DNA of 64,000 bases, taken from contig NZ_JANHKS010000002.1 in assembly GCF_028682175.1 (NCBI RefSeq), positions 62,001-126,000 of the forward strand, read 5' to 3'. Position 1 is the first letter of the stretch; each line of letters begins with the position of its first letter. The position numbers and the translations under genes were made by a program. This DNA comes from Pseudomonas putida. GTDB lineage: Bacteria; Pseudomonadota; Gammaproteobacteria; Pseudomonadales; Pseudomonadaceae. This document shows, piece by piece, positions 7,840 to 15,959 of this stretch. The notes beneath the pieces are model-generated. The model made no database searches and was not told the origin of the DNA. It saw only the letters and a program-made list of their open reading frames with translations.

Positions 7840-8879
7840 CAGACGAACACCTGCAGGCTGTGCGGGGGCATGGCGACCCGAATCCGGTTGCCCTGCAACA
7901 GCGGCATGGCTTCCGGCGCCATCTCGGCCAGCAGCGCGTGGCCCGGCAAGTCATCGAGTTCAAAGCTCACCCGGCAGCGATTGCCGAGAAAGGTCATCTC
8001 GTGCATGCGCGCCGCAAACTGGTTTTCCTGTTGCGCCTGGGGGTTGATCATCACCGCCTCGGGGCGGCAGAACAGACGGCCCTGGGCATTGCCGCCGGCC
8101 TGGGCCAGGCGCAGGCTGATCTGCCCCACGCGGGCCTGGCTGCCCTCGCGATGGCACGGCAGCCAGTTGCCCTGGCCCACGAACTCGGCGACGAAGGGGG
8201 TCGCGGGTTTGTCGTAGATCTGCTGCGGTGTCGCGTACTGCTCCACCCGCCCGTGATTCATGACCGCAATGCGGTCAGCCATCAACATGGCTTCATCCTG
8301 GTTGTGGGTCACCATCAGGGCGGTGATCCCGAGCTGGCGCTGCAAGGCGCGCAGCTCGGTGCACAGATGCTCACGTACCCGCGCATCGAGGGCCGACATC
8401 GGCTCGTCGAGCAACAGCAGTGACGGGCTGGGCGCCAGGGCACGCGCCAGGGCAACGCGCTGCTGTTGGCCGCCGGAGAGCTGCGCCGGGTATTTGTGGG
8501 TGCTTGAACCGAGACCGACCAGTTCGAGCATTTCGGCAACCCGCGCACGAATGGCCTCGCGCCCCTGCCCCGACAGACCGTAGGCGATGTTCTGGCCGAC
8601 GGTCAGGTTGGGAAACAGCGCGTAGGACTGGAACAGGATGCCGTAGTCCCGGGCCTGTGGCGGCAAGGTCGAGACATCACGCCCGGAAAAGTGAATGCGT
8701 CCCTGATCCTGATGCTCCAGGCCCGCGATGCAGCGCAGCAAGGTGGTCTTGCCGCAGCCCGACGGGCCCAGCAGGCAGACCAGTTCCCCCGCCGCGATAT
8801 CCAGCGACACGCCGTCCAGCGCCTTGAACGTGCCGAAGCCTTTATGAATGTCGCGCAATTGCAGATCGACAGTGGCCAT
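7839..8879 (-). CDS. phnT2: ABC transporter ATP-binding protein, AEP type (PhnT2-like)
   Basis: The 346-residue ATPase shows all expected motifs: Walker A GPSGCGKTT, Q-loop in ILFQSYALFPN, signature LSGGQQQR, Walker B LLLDEP, and a D-loop SALDARVR. The switch His lies in MVTHNQDEA. A C-terminal TOBE-like regulatory extension follows (residues about 240-346). This makes it a CUT1/POTF-type importer ATPase. I start it at 8879 (MATVDLQLRDIHKGFG); an upstream ATG at 8954 gives an unlikely leader. It is the first gene of the transporter operon and lies 123 bp downstream of the LysR gene on the same strand. Confidence 0.9.
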   Translation of the reverse strand: MATVDLQLRDIHKGFGTFKALDGVSLDIAAGELVCLLGPSGCGKTTLLRCIAGLEHQDQGRIHFSGRDVSTLPPQARDYGILFQSYALFPNLTVGQNIAYGLSGQGREAIRARVAEMLELVGLGSSTHKYPAQLSGGQQQRVALARALAPSPSLLLLDEPMSALDARVREHLCTELRALQRQLGITALMVTHNQDEAMLMADRIAVMNHGRVEQYATPQQIYDKPATPFVAEFVGQGNWLPCHREGSQARVGQISLRLAQAGGNAQGRLFCRPEAVMINPQAQQENQFAARMHEMTFLGNRCRVSFELDDLPGHALLAEMAPEAMPLLQGNRIRVAMPPHSLQVFV

Positions 8880-9002
8880 GGGGGTAACCTCGCTTGATAG
8901 AAAACGAGGGTTATCCTGAGCGCCGCTTGCGAAGGCTTCGTGGCAAAAAGGCAAAAGCTGCCGATAGTGGTATCAGCATTTTTGTGATGTGAAACGGCGG
9001 GG

Positions 9003-9860
9003 CTAGCAGGTTTCCCGGGCAATGCTCAGGAACGCCGCTGGCAGGCGTGCCTGGCGACGCTCGCGCAGACAGTAGAGGTATTCGGGGATCATCGGCGCAT
9101 CGTCCAGGGTAACCACGCGCAGATCCGGGTTGTCCGGCACCTCATGGCGGCCAATCACGCTGATGCCGATGTTGCGCAGCACCGCTTCACGGATCGACTC
9201 GCGGCTGCCAATCTCCAGCATTGGCCCAGGCGCCACACCTGCTGCGCGCAGCATCTGCTCGGTGAGCATCCGCGTCGTGGAGCCGGTCTCGCGCATCAGC
9301 AGGCAATGCCCGGCCAAGGCCGCAGGCGACAGCCGCGAATGAACCGCCAACGGGTGGCTGCGATGCACCGCCAGCACCAGAGGATCGTGGCCAAGCACCA
9401 ACTGGGTGAATCGCCCGTCGTCCTCCAGTTGCGAAGACGCGGCCAGATCCACCCGGTACTCCTCCAGCGCCTCGACCACTTGCTGCGAGTTGCCGATTTC
9501 CAGGGTCACCTGGATCTGCGGGAAGCGCTCTCGAAAACGCCGGACCAGATCCAGCACGTAGTACGGCGCCGTCGCCGCGATCCTCAGGCAGCCCTGCATC
9601 TGCCCACTGTTACGCAGGAAGAACTCGATATCAGCCTCCTGCTGCAGCAGTTTCTGCACCATCGGCAGCAGGCGGGCGCCCTCCTCGCTGACCGTCAGGC
9701 GACGACCGCCGCGGTAAAACAGCTCGACCCCGTATTGCGCTTCGAGGTTGCGAATCTGTGTGGTGACGGTGGGCTGGCTCAAGCCGAGCTTCTTCGCCGC
9801 CTGGGTGATGCTGCCCAGGCGAGCAACCATGTGGAAGGATTTCAACTCGGCGGATAGCAT
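9003..9860 (-). CDS. LysR-family regulator, phosphonate-locus type
   Basis: The 285-residue LysR protein opens with MLSAELKSFHMVARLGSITQ and a helix-turn-helix in KKLGLSQPTVTTQI, then a substrate-binding domain. Position directly before the AEP-type transporter genes matches the LysR regulators that accompany such loci (TIGR03339-like), so it probably activates the ATPase-permease-binding-protein-oxidase run in response to an aminophosphonate. The start at 9860 gives the normal N-terminus; upstream in-frame codons to 9977 encode an unlikely leader. The 177-bp gap to the divergent dehydratase gene could also hold its operator. Confidence 0.85.
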   Translation of the reverse strand: MLSAELKSFHMVARLGSITQAAKKLGLSQPTVTTQIRNLEAQYGVELFYRGGRRLTVSEEGARLLPMVQKLLQQEADIEFFLRNSGQMQGCLRIAATAPYYVLDLVRRFRERFPQIQVTLEIGNSQQVVEALEEYRVDLAASSQLEDDGRFTQLVLGHDPLVLAVHRSHPLAVHSRLSPAALAGHCLLMRETGSTTRMLTEQMLRAAGVAPGPMLEIGSRESIREAVLRNIGISVIGRHEVPDNPDLRVVTLDDAPMIPEYLYCLRERRQARLPAAFLSIARETC

Positions 9861-10037
9861 CAGGTATGCGGCTCTTGAGAGGTCCCCCGTGCAGGCGGGC
9901 TGGGACGTTGATCGAGGCTCAATGATACCCCGGAAAAGCCCGGGCGGATCACAGTTGTCGCCCGCCAATTTACACAACGTCTAAATGTGGATAATGTGTC
10001 TTGCAACGCCATTCACTCTGCACCCGAGGAGATCGCT

Positions 10038-11006
10038 GTGGACTCACTGTCTCTACCCACTTTCAAAGACGTTCAGGACGCGGCCGCGCGCATCGAAGGT
10101 CACGCGCACCAGACCCCGGTCCTGACCTCCCGCACCATTGACGAGGAAATCGGCGCGCAGCTGTTCTTCAAGTGTGAAAACCTGCAGCGCACCGGCTCGT
10201 TCAAGTTTCGCGGTGCGTTCAACACCCTGTCCCGGTTCGATGATCAGCAACGCAAGGGCGGTGTGGTGGCCTTCTCTTCGGGCAACCACGCCCAGGGTAT
10301 TGCACTGGCGGCAGCGCTGCTGAAGATGCCGGCCACCATCGTCATGCCCAACGACGCACCGGCGGCCAAAGTCGCGGCGACCCAGGGCTACGGCGCGACG
10401 GTGGTGTTCTATGACCGCTACACCCAGGACCGCGAAGCCATCGGCCGGGCCCTGGCGCTGGAACACGGGATGACCATGATTCCCCCGTACGATCACCCCG
10501 ATGTGCTGGCAGGACAAGGCACTGCCGCCAAGGAATTGCTGGAAAGCACCGGCCCTCTGGACGCGCTGTTCGTCGGGCTCGGCGGCGGTGGCATGCTCTC
10601 GGGAACGACGCTGTCCACCCGCGCCCTGGCCCCGGATTGCCTGCTGTATGGCGTTGAGCCTGAGGCGGGAGACGATGGCCTGCAATCGCTGCGCAAGGGC
10701 GAAATCGTCCACATCGATACCCCCGCCACCCTGGCCGATGGCGCCCAGACCCAGCACCTGGGGCGCTACACCTTTCCGATCATTCAGGCCGGGGTGACCG
10801 ACATTGTCACGGTGTCCGACGCTGAACTGGTAGCGGCCATGAAGTTCTTCGCCCAGCGCATGAAGATAGTGGTCGAGCCCACCGGCTGCCTGGGGCTTGC
10901 GGCGGTACGCAAGATGAAGGAGCAACTGCGGGGCAAGCGCGTGGGCGTGATCATCACCGGCGGCAACGTCGATATCGAACGCTACGCGGCGTTGCTGACC
11001 TCGTGA
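10038..11006 (+). CDS. PLP-dependent serine/threonine dehydratase-like enzyme
   Basis: The 322-residue fold-type II PLP enzyme has the Schiff-base lysine in SFKFRGA (Lys56), a SSGNHAQG phosphate/substrate loop, a GLGGGG PLP-phosphate cradle and a late IITGGNVD segment. The GTG at 10038 is chosen because GAGGAGA lies seven bases before it; ATG 9987 adds a non-homologous leader. About 320 aa without a regulatory ACT domain fits catabolic threonine/serine dehydratases and threo-3-hydroxyaspartate ammonia-lyases; which substrate is used cannot be decided. The following RidA gene is coupled to it, fitting enamine/imine release by the dehydratase. Confidence 0.88.
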   Translation: MDSLSLPTFKDVQDAAARIEGHAHQTPVLTSRTIDEEIGAQLFFKCENLQRTGSFKFRGAFNTLSRFDDQQRKGGVVAFSSGNHAQGIALAAALLKMPATIVMPNDAPAAKVAATQGYGATVVFYDRYTQDREAIGRALALEHGMTMIPPYDHPDVLAGQGTAAKELLESTGPLDALFVGLGGGGMLSGTTLSTRALAPDCLLYGVEPEAGDDGLQSLRKGEIVHIDTPATLADGAQTQHLGRYTFPIIQAGVTDIVTVSDAELVAAMKFFAQRMKIVVEPTGCLGLAAVRKMKEQLRGKRVGVIITGGNVDIERYAALLTS

Positions 11007-11029
11007 ACGCCGGGGTCAGGAACGACAAC

Positions 11030-11416
11030 ATGTACATGGTCACCACCGAGCGCGCCTCACCACCCGCCGGGCATTACTCGCAGGCAGTCATCCATCAAGG
11101 TTCGCTGCACATTTCAGGTCAACTGCCGGTCAGCCCCGACGGGCGCCATCACCTCGACGCGCCGTTCACCCAACAGGTGGGGCTGGTGCTCGACAATCTG
11201 CTGGCCATTCTGGAGGCGGCCGGCTGTTCGGTGGAGGATCTGGTCAAGGTCACGGTGTACGTGGCGGGCGTGGAGCATTGGCCGGAGTTCGACCGGGTCT
11301 ATGCCCAGCGCCTGGGCAACCATCGTCCGGCCCGGGTGGTGGTGCCGGTGCCGGAATTGCACCATGGCTATCTGGTGGAAATCGAAGCGCTGGCACAGGT
11401 CAGCGCCCTGCCCTGA
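11030..11416 (+). CDS. RidA/YjgF-family enamine/imine deaminase
   Basis: The 128-residue protein has the RidA layout: YSQAVIHQG, LHISGQLPVSPDG, a central DLVKVTVYVAGVEHWPEFDRVY, and PARVVVPVPELHHGYLVEIEA carrying the conserved Arg and Glu positions. RidA proteins hydrolyse the reactive 2-aminoacrylate or enamine that PLP dehydratases release, which fits the gene directly upstream. A GTG at 11003 overlaps the dehydratase stop (GTGA). ATG 11030 with AGGA before it gives the usual family N-terminus and is preferred. Confidence 0.88.
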   Translation: MYMVTTERASPPAGHYSQAVIHQGSLHISGQLPVSPDGRHHLDAPFTQQVGLVLDNLLAILEAAGCSVEDLVKVTVYVAGVEHWPEFDRVYAQRLGNHRPARVVVPVPELHHGYLVEIEALAQVSALP

Positions 11417-11429
11417 GCCAACCTGAACC

Positions 11430-12056
11430 TTACCGGGCGTCGTTGTAGACCGTCGCCCGGGAAACCCCCAGGTACGCAGCCACGGTTTCCATCGAGCGGC
11501 GGATGTCCAGCAGCCCGGCCTCGCGCAATTCCTGCATCAGCACACGCCGGTCCGCCGCCTTGAGCGCCCGCGGCGTGGTGGCCAGGCGTGCGGAAAACTG
11601 GTCGATGCGGCCACGAATCAGCTCTGCGCTGCCCACCTCCAGCGTTTCTTCGGGACGGTCTTCGCCAAAGGCACTGAACTGGTCAAGCATGCCCTGCAGC
11701 CCCCGGAAAACCGAGAGATCGACGTTCATGCACAGCGCCGCAACGTACTTGCCGGTGGAGTCCTTGATGCCAATCGAAGTGCTTTTCACCTGTCGGCCAT
11801 CGCTGAAGCGGTTCGGGTAATTGGCGATCACCTGGGGATAGGCCGGGTCGGCAATCCGCGCCAGGCCCAGTTCTGTGGCAGGGTCGCCTTCGCTGCGCCC
11901 GGAAAGGTTGTTGTGAATCGCCAGGATCGCATGTTGAGGGTCGCGCAGATCGTGCAGCACCACTTCGCAGAACGGGCTGAAGGTCTCGCTCAGGCCCTTG
12001 GCGATGTGGCCGAGCTGTTCGATGAGGGCGTGTTGTTCGGGGGTGTGTTTTTTCAT
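11430..12056 (-). CDS. DauR/YheO-type transcriptional regulator (PAS-like domain plus HTH)
   Basis: The 208-residue protein has an N-terminal YheO-like PAS domain (CEVVLHDLRDPQHAILAI.NN, then VKSTSIGIKDSTGKYVAALC) and a C-terminal helix-turn-helix (YLGVSRATVYNDAR). Members such as DauR control amino-acid dehydrogenase or deaminase operons. It converges on the dehydratase-RidA pair and is divergent from an MFS carrier. It is therefore a good candidate for sensing the amino acid that these genes use. ATG 12056 is selected because the domain starts there; an earlier frame to 12245 overlaps the divergent promoter and MFS leader. Confidence 0.85.
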   Translation of the reverse strand: MKKHTPEQHALIEQLGHIAKGLSETFSPFCEVVLHDLRDPQHAILAIHNNLSGRSEGDPATELGLARIADPAYPQVIANYPNRFSDGRQVKSTSIGIKDSTGKYVAALCMNVDLSVFRGLQGMLDQFSAFGEDRPEETLEVGSAELIRGRIDQFSARLATTPRALKAADRRVLMQELREAGLLDIRRSMETVAAYLGVSRATVYNDAR

Positions 12057-12213
12057 CTGGACAAGATATCCAGAAGCTGGAAATAACGTCAATCGCCATT
12101 CATGACACACACGCCAGCGCGCCAAGTATTGATACCATGCGCGCCGTGCGAAGGTGGCGGTTGCCCGAGCGGGACCTGCCAATGGAACAGGCCACAACAA
12201 CAAGAGTAAGTGA

Positions 12214-13440
12214 TTGGTGCGCGAAGGGATCAACCCCATCTCCATGTCGGCGTTTCAGTGGGCGATCGTCAGCCTCTGCATGCTGTTCAACGTCATCAAC
12301 GGGCTGGACGTCATGGCGATGGCGTTCACGGCCAACAGCGTCTCGGCGCAATGGGGGCTCAGCGGCTCGCAGCTTGGGGTGCTGCTCAGTGCAAGCCTGG
12401 TGGGCATGGCCTGCGGGTCGATGTTCGCCGCGCCTGCTGCCGACCGTCATGGGCGCCGGCCGATGTTGCTGGCGGGGTTGCTGCTCAGCGGGCTGTGCAT
12501 GCTGTTGTCGTTCTGGAGCGAGAACCTGTACTCGTTGATGCTGCTGCGTGGCCTGACGGGGCTTGGCGTCGGGGCAGTCGTGGTGGGGGCCAACGTGCTG
12601 GCCCATGAACATGCAAGCCCCGAGCGACGCAGCCTTGCCGTGGCCCTGCAGTCGGTGGGATTCGGGCTGGGCGCAAGCGTGGGCGGCATGCTGGCTCACA
12701 CGCTCAATGACACTGAAGGCTGGCGCTATGTGTTTCTGGCGGGTGGCTGCATTACCTTGGGCGGCTGGCTGGCCGGGGTGTTGTGGTTGCGTGAGTCCGA
12801 GGCATTTCTTGCGCTCGGCACCCGCCGTCAGCGCGGCTCAGGGCCTGCTTCGGTGTCGATGAACTACCGGCAACTTTTCGCCCCGGGCCAGTGGCAACTG
12901 ACGGTGCCCTTGGCGACGGCGCTGTTTCTGATCATGTTCAGTTTCTACTTCGTGACCAGCTGGACGCCGACGCTGCTGATTCAGAGTGGCTTTTCCGAAA
13001 AGGACGGCGCGGCAGGCGGCATGTTGCTGAGTGGTGGCGGCATGTTGGGTGCGCTGGCGATGGGTTTTGCCGGCAACCGGATCGGTGTTGGCAGGCTGTT
13101 GTTGGGGTTTGTGTTACTGGATGCGATCTTGATGGGCTTGATCGTGCCCGCCACCCGCCTGGGCTGGCTCGGGGGCGCGGTGGGGTTTTGCAGCGGGATG
13201 TTGCTGTACGGCGCGATTGCCGGGCTGTTCACCCTGGCGCCACGGGCGTTTTCCACTGCCATCCGCACCCGCGGCGTGGGTCTGGTGCTGGCGGCCGGGC
13301 GCCTCGGCTCAATTGTCTCCCCCGCTGCAGCCGGCTTGCTGATCGACGCCCAGTGGACGGCCCAAGGCCTGTTTACCTTCTACGCCATCAGCCAGCTACT
13401 GGCGGCGCTGCTGATCTGGCGACTGTGCAAACGCGCCTGA
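12214..13440 (+). CDS. MFS transporter (aromatic-acid/sugar-acid symporter-like)
   Basis: The product of about 400 residues has 12 predicted transmembrane segments. Helix 1 carries NVINGLDVMAMAF, similar to the D-G-x-D acid-symporter motif, and the loop after helix 2 has the classic MFS D-R-x-G-R-R signature (ADRHGRRPML). The start is uncertain: TTG 12214 has AAGAG seven bases upstream, GTG 12217 directly follows, and ATG 12244 lacks a ribosome site. Being divergent from a DauR-like regulator and close to the dehydratase-RidA pair, it may import the related amino or hydroxy acid; that is inference. Confidence 0.82.
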   Translation: MVREGINPISMSAFQWAIVSLCMLFNVINGLDVMAMAFTANSVSAQWGLSGSQLGVLLSASLVGMACGSMFAAPAADRHGRRPMLLAGLLLSGLCMLLSFWSENLYSLMLLRGLTGLGVGAVVVGANVLAHEHASPERRSLAVALQSVGFGLGASVGGMLAHTLNDTEGWRYVFLAGGCITLGGWLAGVLWLRESEAFLALGTRRQRGSGPASVSMNYRQLFAPGQWQLTVPLATALFLIMFSFYFVTSWTPTLLIQSGFSEKDGAAGGMLLSGGGMLGALAMGFAGNRIGVGRLLLGFVLLDAILMGLIVPATRLGWLGGAVGFCSGMLLYGAIAGLFTLAPRAFSTAIRTRGVGLVLAAGRLGSIVSPAAAGLLIDAQWTAQGLFTFYAISQLLAALLIWRLCKRA

Positions 13441-13465
13441 CCCAACCGCAATAGTGCCCTCAAGC

Positions 13466-13603
13466 CCGTCCCCGCGGGCAAGCCCGGCTGCTACGAAGCA
13501 TGGGGTGCACGCAAATTCTATGTTCGACACCAAACCCGTAGCAGCCGGGCTTGCCCGCGGGGGCGATCTTGAGGGCGCCGACGCCGGCGAGCCGGACTGC
13601 TAC
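13466..13603. repeat. REP cluster (GTAGCAGCCGGGCTTGCC type)
   Basis: A single inverted REP (13466-13494) is followed by a pair at 13538-13603, formed by GTAGCAGCCGGGCTTGCCCGCG and an inverted GCCGGCGAGCCGGACTGCTAC. The elements lie in the convergent gap between the MFS and cobF genes. They differ in sequence from the GTAGGAG-type REPs near 1.5 kb, so at least two REP families are present. Confidence 0.82.
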
Positions 13604-13612
13604 GGGGGTTGC

Positions 13613-14371
13613 CTAATCTCTTCGCTTGAGCAAATAGGTATCCATGATCCAGCCATGCCGCTGCCGAGCCGCGCTGCGTTCGCGCTGAATCTGGTCGGCG
13701 ACGTCCTTCAACCTGCCGGCAATCAGGATCTCATCCGGCGTCCCCAGGTACGCCCCCCAATAGATATTCAGGTCCTGATCCACCAGGGTCTGCCAACTGT
13801 TCTCGGCGTCCAGCATCACCACCACGCTCTCGGCATCTCCGGTCAGGCCCTTGGCCACACGCCGCCCGGTGGTGATCTCGACCGATTGCCCGATACTGTT
13901 GAGCGGTACGCGGTGCCGGGCCGTGAGCGCCTGAACGCTGGTGATGCCGGGGATGACCTCGTAGGCAATGTCGTGCCGGCCTTGCTCGATGATCGCATCC
14001 ACAATGCGGATGGTGCTGTCGTACAGCGACGGGTCGCCCCACACCAGAAAGGCCCCGCACTCCCCATCGGCCAGTTCTTCGGCAATCAGACGCTCGAAGG
14101 TCTGCTGCTTTTGCGCGTTCAGATCATCAACCGCCCGCCGGTAATCCGCAGCCTCGCGCCGCCGCTCGGGATTCAGCGCCTCGACGATCCGATAATTGCC
14201 GTGCTCGATGTAGCGCTCGCAGATGTCCCTGCGCAGGTCGTTGAGCTTGACCTTGTCCGAGCCCTTGTCCATCAGGAAAACCACATCGGCCCGGTTGAGC
14301 GCCTTGACCGCTTGAATCGTGATGTATTCAGGATTCCCTGCACCGATGCCGATGATCAGCAGTTGTTTCAT
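13613..14371 (-). CDS. cobF: Precorrin-6A synthase (deacetylating)
   Basis: The 252-residue protein is a SAM-dependent tetrapyrrole methylase. It begins MKQLLIIGIGAGNPEYITIQ with the GxGxGxP-like SAM loop, has the FLVWGDPSLYDSTIRI motif of CobF, and carries a VIPGITSVQALTA segment. CobF methylates C-1 of precorrin-5 and removes the acetyl group in aerobic cobalamin synthesis. Length matches the family (about 250 aa). The ATG at 14371 has GAGG upstream. It is not accompanied by other cob genes here, but sits 10 bp after an AraC regulator gene on the same strand and is probably co-transcribed with it. Confidence 0.92.
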   Translation of the reverse strand: MKQLLIIGIGAGNPEYITIQAVKALNRADVVFLMDKGSDKVKLNDLRRDICERYIEHGNYRIVEALNPERRREAADYRRAVDDLNAQKQQTFERLIAEELADGECGAFLVWGDPSLYDSTIRIVDAIIEQGRHDIAYEVIPGITSVQALTARHRVPLNSIGQSVEITTGRRVAKGLTGDAESVVVMLDAENSWQTLVDQDLNIYWGAYLGTPDEILIAGRLKDVADQIQRERSAARQRHGWIMDTYLLKRRD

Positions 14372-14381
14372 CGCAACCTCC

Positions 14382-15257
14382 TCAGACGTCGGCCTCTTGC
14401 GCCGCCTTGGCCAGCCACTCCCGTGGCGACATCCCCACCTTGGCCGCGAATGCCCGCGACAGCGCCGAGGGGTTGGCGTAGCCCAGTTCCTCAGCCAGCA
14501 ACTTGATCGGCTGCCCGGCGCGCAGTCGCCCCTGGGCCAATGCCATGCGCCAGTCACCCAGATAATCCGCAGGTGTCTGCCCGACCACCTCGCGAAAGCG
14601 ATTGGCGAAGGCCGTGCGCGACATCCCCGCACAGCCGGCCATGCGCTCCAGCGACCAGTTCTGCCCCGGTGCGTCATGCATGGCCACAAGGGCGCGGGCC
14701 AGGCGCGGGTCCGACAGCCCGGTGATGAAGCCCGGTTGCACCCCGGCTTCCTGCGGGTGGTCGAGCAACCAGCGCATCAACTGGATCACCACCACCTCGA
14801 AGATGCGGTCCACCAGCAGTCGCTGGCCGCAGCGCAGTTGATCGGTCTCTGAGAACAACAACTCAAGGGCCATCTCCAGCCCCGGTACCCGGGCCAGGGG
14901 TATCGCCACCAGCGCTGGCAACGCCCGGGCCAGGGGATTGTAGGCGCCGCCATCGAAGCTCAGCCGCGCGCAGGTGAAGTCCGAACCCTCTTGGGGCGGA
15001 TTGTGAAAGCGATGGGTCAAGGGCCGTGGGTACAGCAGCAGCGTCGGCTCATCGAATCGCAGCAAGCCCAGCCCGCGACGGTCGCCCGGGTGGCTCACCT
15101 GCAACTCGCCACGGCGCAGGACATGCAGGTAGCCATACCCTTCACTCGCGGCAAAGGTCGTGACTCCGCACAGGGCACCCGAGTGATGGAGCTGAGCCTG
15201 AACCCGAAAGCGTTCGAGGATGCCTGACAGTCGATCCAGTGGGGGCAGTGTCTGCAT
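14382..15257 (-). CDS. AraC-family regulator with cupin-type sensor domain
   Basis: The 291-residue protein has an N-terminal cupin-like AraC-binding domain (VLRRGELQVSHPGDR, then FDEPTLLLYPRPLTHRF) and two C-terminal AraC helix-turn-helix motifs (LERMAGCAGMSRTAFANRF and AEELGYANPSALSRAF). Domain order and length fit the large AraC_6-cupin class that often controls the adjacent divergent gene. The divergent neighbour encodes an AhpD/CMD-family protein at 15365, with 107 bp between. It ends 10 bp before cobF. Ligand unknown. Confidence 0.88.
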   Translation of the reverse strand: MQTLPPLDRLSGILERFRVQAQLHHSGALCGVTTFAASEGYGYLHVLRRGELQVSHPGDRRGLGLLRFDEPTLLLYPRPLTHRFHNPPQEGSDFTCARLSFDGGAYNPLARALPALVAIPLARVPGLEMALELLFSETDQLRCGQRLLVDRIFEVVVIQLMRWLLDHPQEAGVQPGFITGLSDPRLARALVAMHDAPGQNWSLERMAGCAGMSRTAFANRFREVVGQTPADYLGDWRMALAQGRLRAGQPIKLLAEELGYANPSALSRAFAAKVGMSPREWLAKAAQEADV

Positions 15258-15364
15258 TTGTACTAAAGGGTATGTTTAGTGAATGTATTGATCCCAATCA
15301 TACAGCAACTTTTCCTAGACTGGCCACGCTGTATCACACAGCACCCACTTCTCAGGAGATCGAT

Positions 15365-15898
15365 ATGTCCCGTGTAAACCTTCAGACCCAAAACGCCCCT
15401 GCCGCCAGCCAGCCGATCCTGGCCCAGATCCACCAGGCATTCGGCGCTACGCCGAACATGTTCAAGGCCGTGTCCAACTCTCCGGTGGCCCTGCAGAGCA
15501 TGTGGGCTGCTTTCGGCGCACTGGGCAAAGGCACGCTGGGCGCCAAGCTCGGCGAGCAGATCGCCGTGGCCATCGCCAATCGCAACCGCTGCGAATACTG
15601 CCTGGCGGCCCACACCGTGCTCGGCCAGAAAGCCGGTGCGACGTCCGCTGAAATGTCCGCTGCGCAGGTCGGCAAGGCTAACGATGCCAAGACTGCTGCC
15701 GCTCTGACCTTCGCCCTGAAAGTGGTCGAACAGCGCGCACAGATTACCGGTCAGGACGTCACCGGCCTGCGCGACGCCGGCTTCAGCGATGAGCAGGTCG
15801 TGGAGATCATGGCGCATATCGCGCTGAACCTGTTCACCAACTACATCAACGTCGCCCTGGATATCCCTGTGGACTTTCCCAAGGTCGCCCTGAGCTGA
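15365..15898 (+). CDS. Carboxymuconolactone decarboxylase/AhpD-family protein
   Basis: The 177-residue protein carries the CEYCLAAHT motif (Cys76, Cys79, His83) of AhpD-like alkylhydroperoxidases. It is preceded by a helix containing FGATPNMFKAVSNSP, which is common in the peroxidase-related subgroup. CAGGAG lies eight bases before ATG 15365. Such proteins reduce peroxides or peroxidase partners through the CxxC pair, but some have no known activity. Divergent from an AraC-cupin regulator and convergent with the AcoR-type gene. A relative with the same CxxC motif, but broken by a frameshift, lies at 55.5 kb. Confidence 0.87.
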   Translation: MSRVNLQTQNAPAASQPILAQIHQAFGATPNMFKAVSNSPVALQSMWAAFGALGKGTLGAKLGEQIAVAIANRNRCEYCLAAHTVLGQKAGATSAEMSAAQVGKANDAKTAAALTFALKVVEQRAQITGQDVTGLRDAGFSDEQVVEIMAHIALNLFTNYINVALDIPVDFPKVALS

Positions 15899-15907
15899 CG
15901 CGACCGG

Positions 15908-15930
15908 GCCCCGCCGATGTCTGGCGGGGC
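15908..15930. terminator. Hairpin between convergent genes (possible bidirectional terminator)
   Basis: GCCCCGCC (15908-15915) pairs with GGCGGGGC (15923-15930) across a 7-base loop, ten bases after the stop of the AhpD-like gene and 30 bases after the end of the convergent AcoR-type gene. No long T-run is present on either side. Confidence 0.5.
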
Positions 15931-15959
15931 TCATCCGGCTGGCAGAACAGGCCGTGAGG

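Noticed and set aside
6091-8217. Long plus-strand open frame (about 700 codons) opposite the permease and ATPase genes
   Set aside because: It is antisense to two genes with complete domain motifs, its translation is His/Gln/Arg-rich without any fold signature, and such mirrored open frames are common in high-GC DNA.
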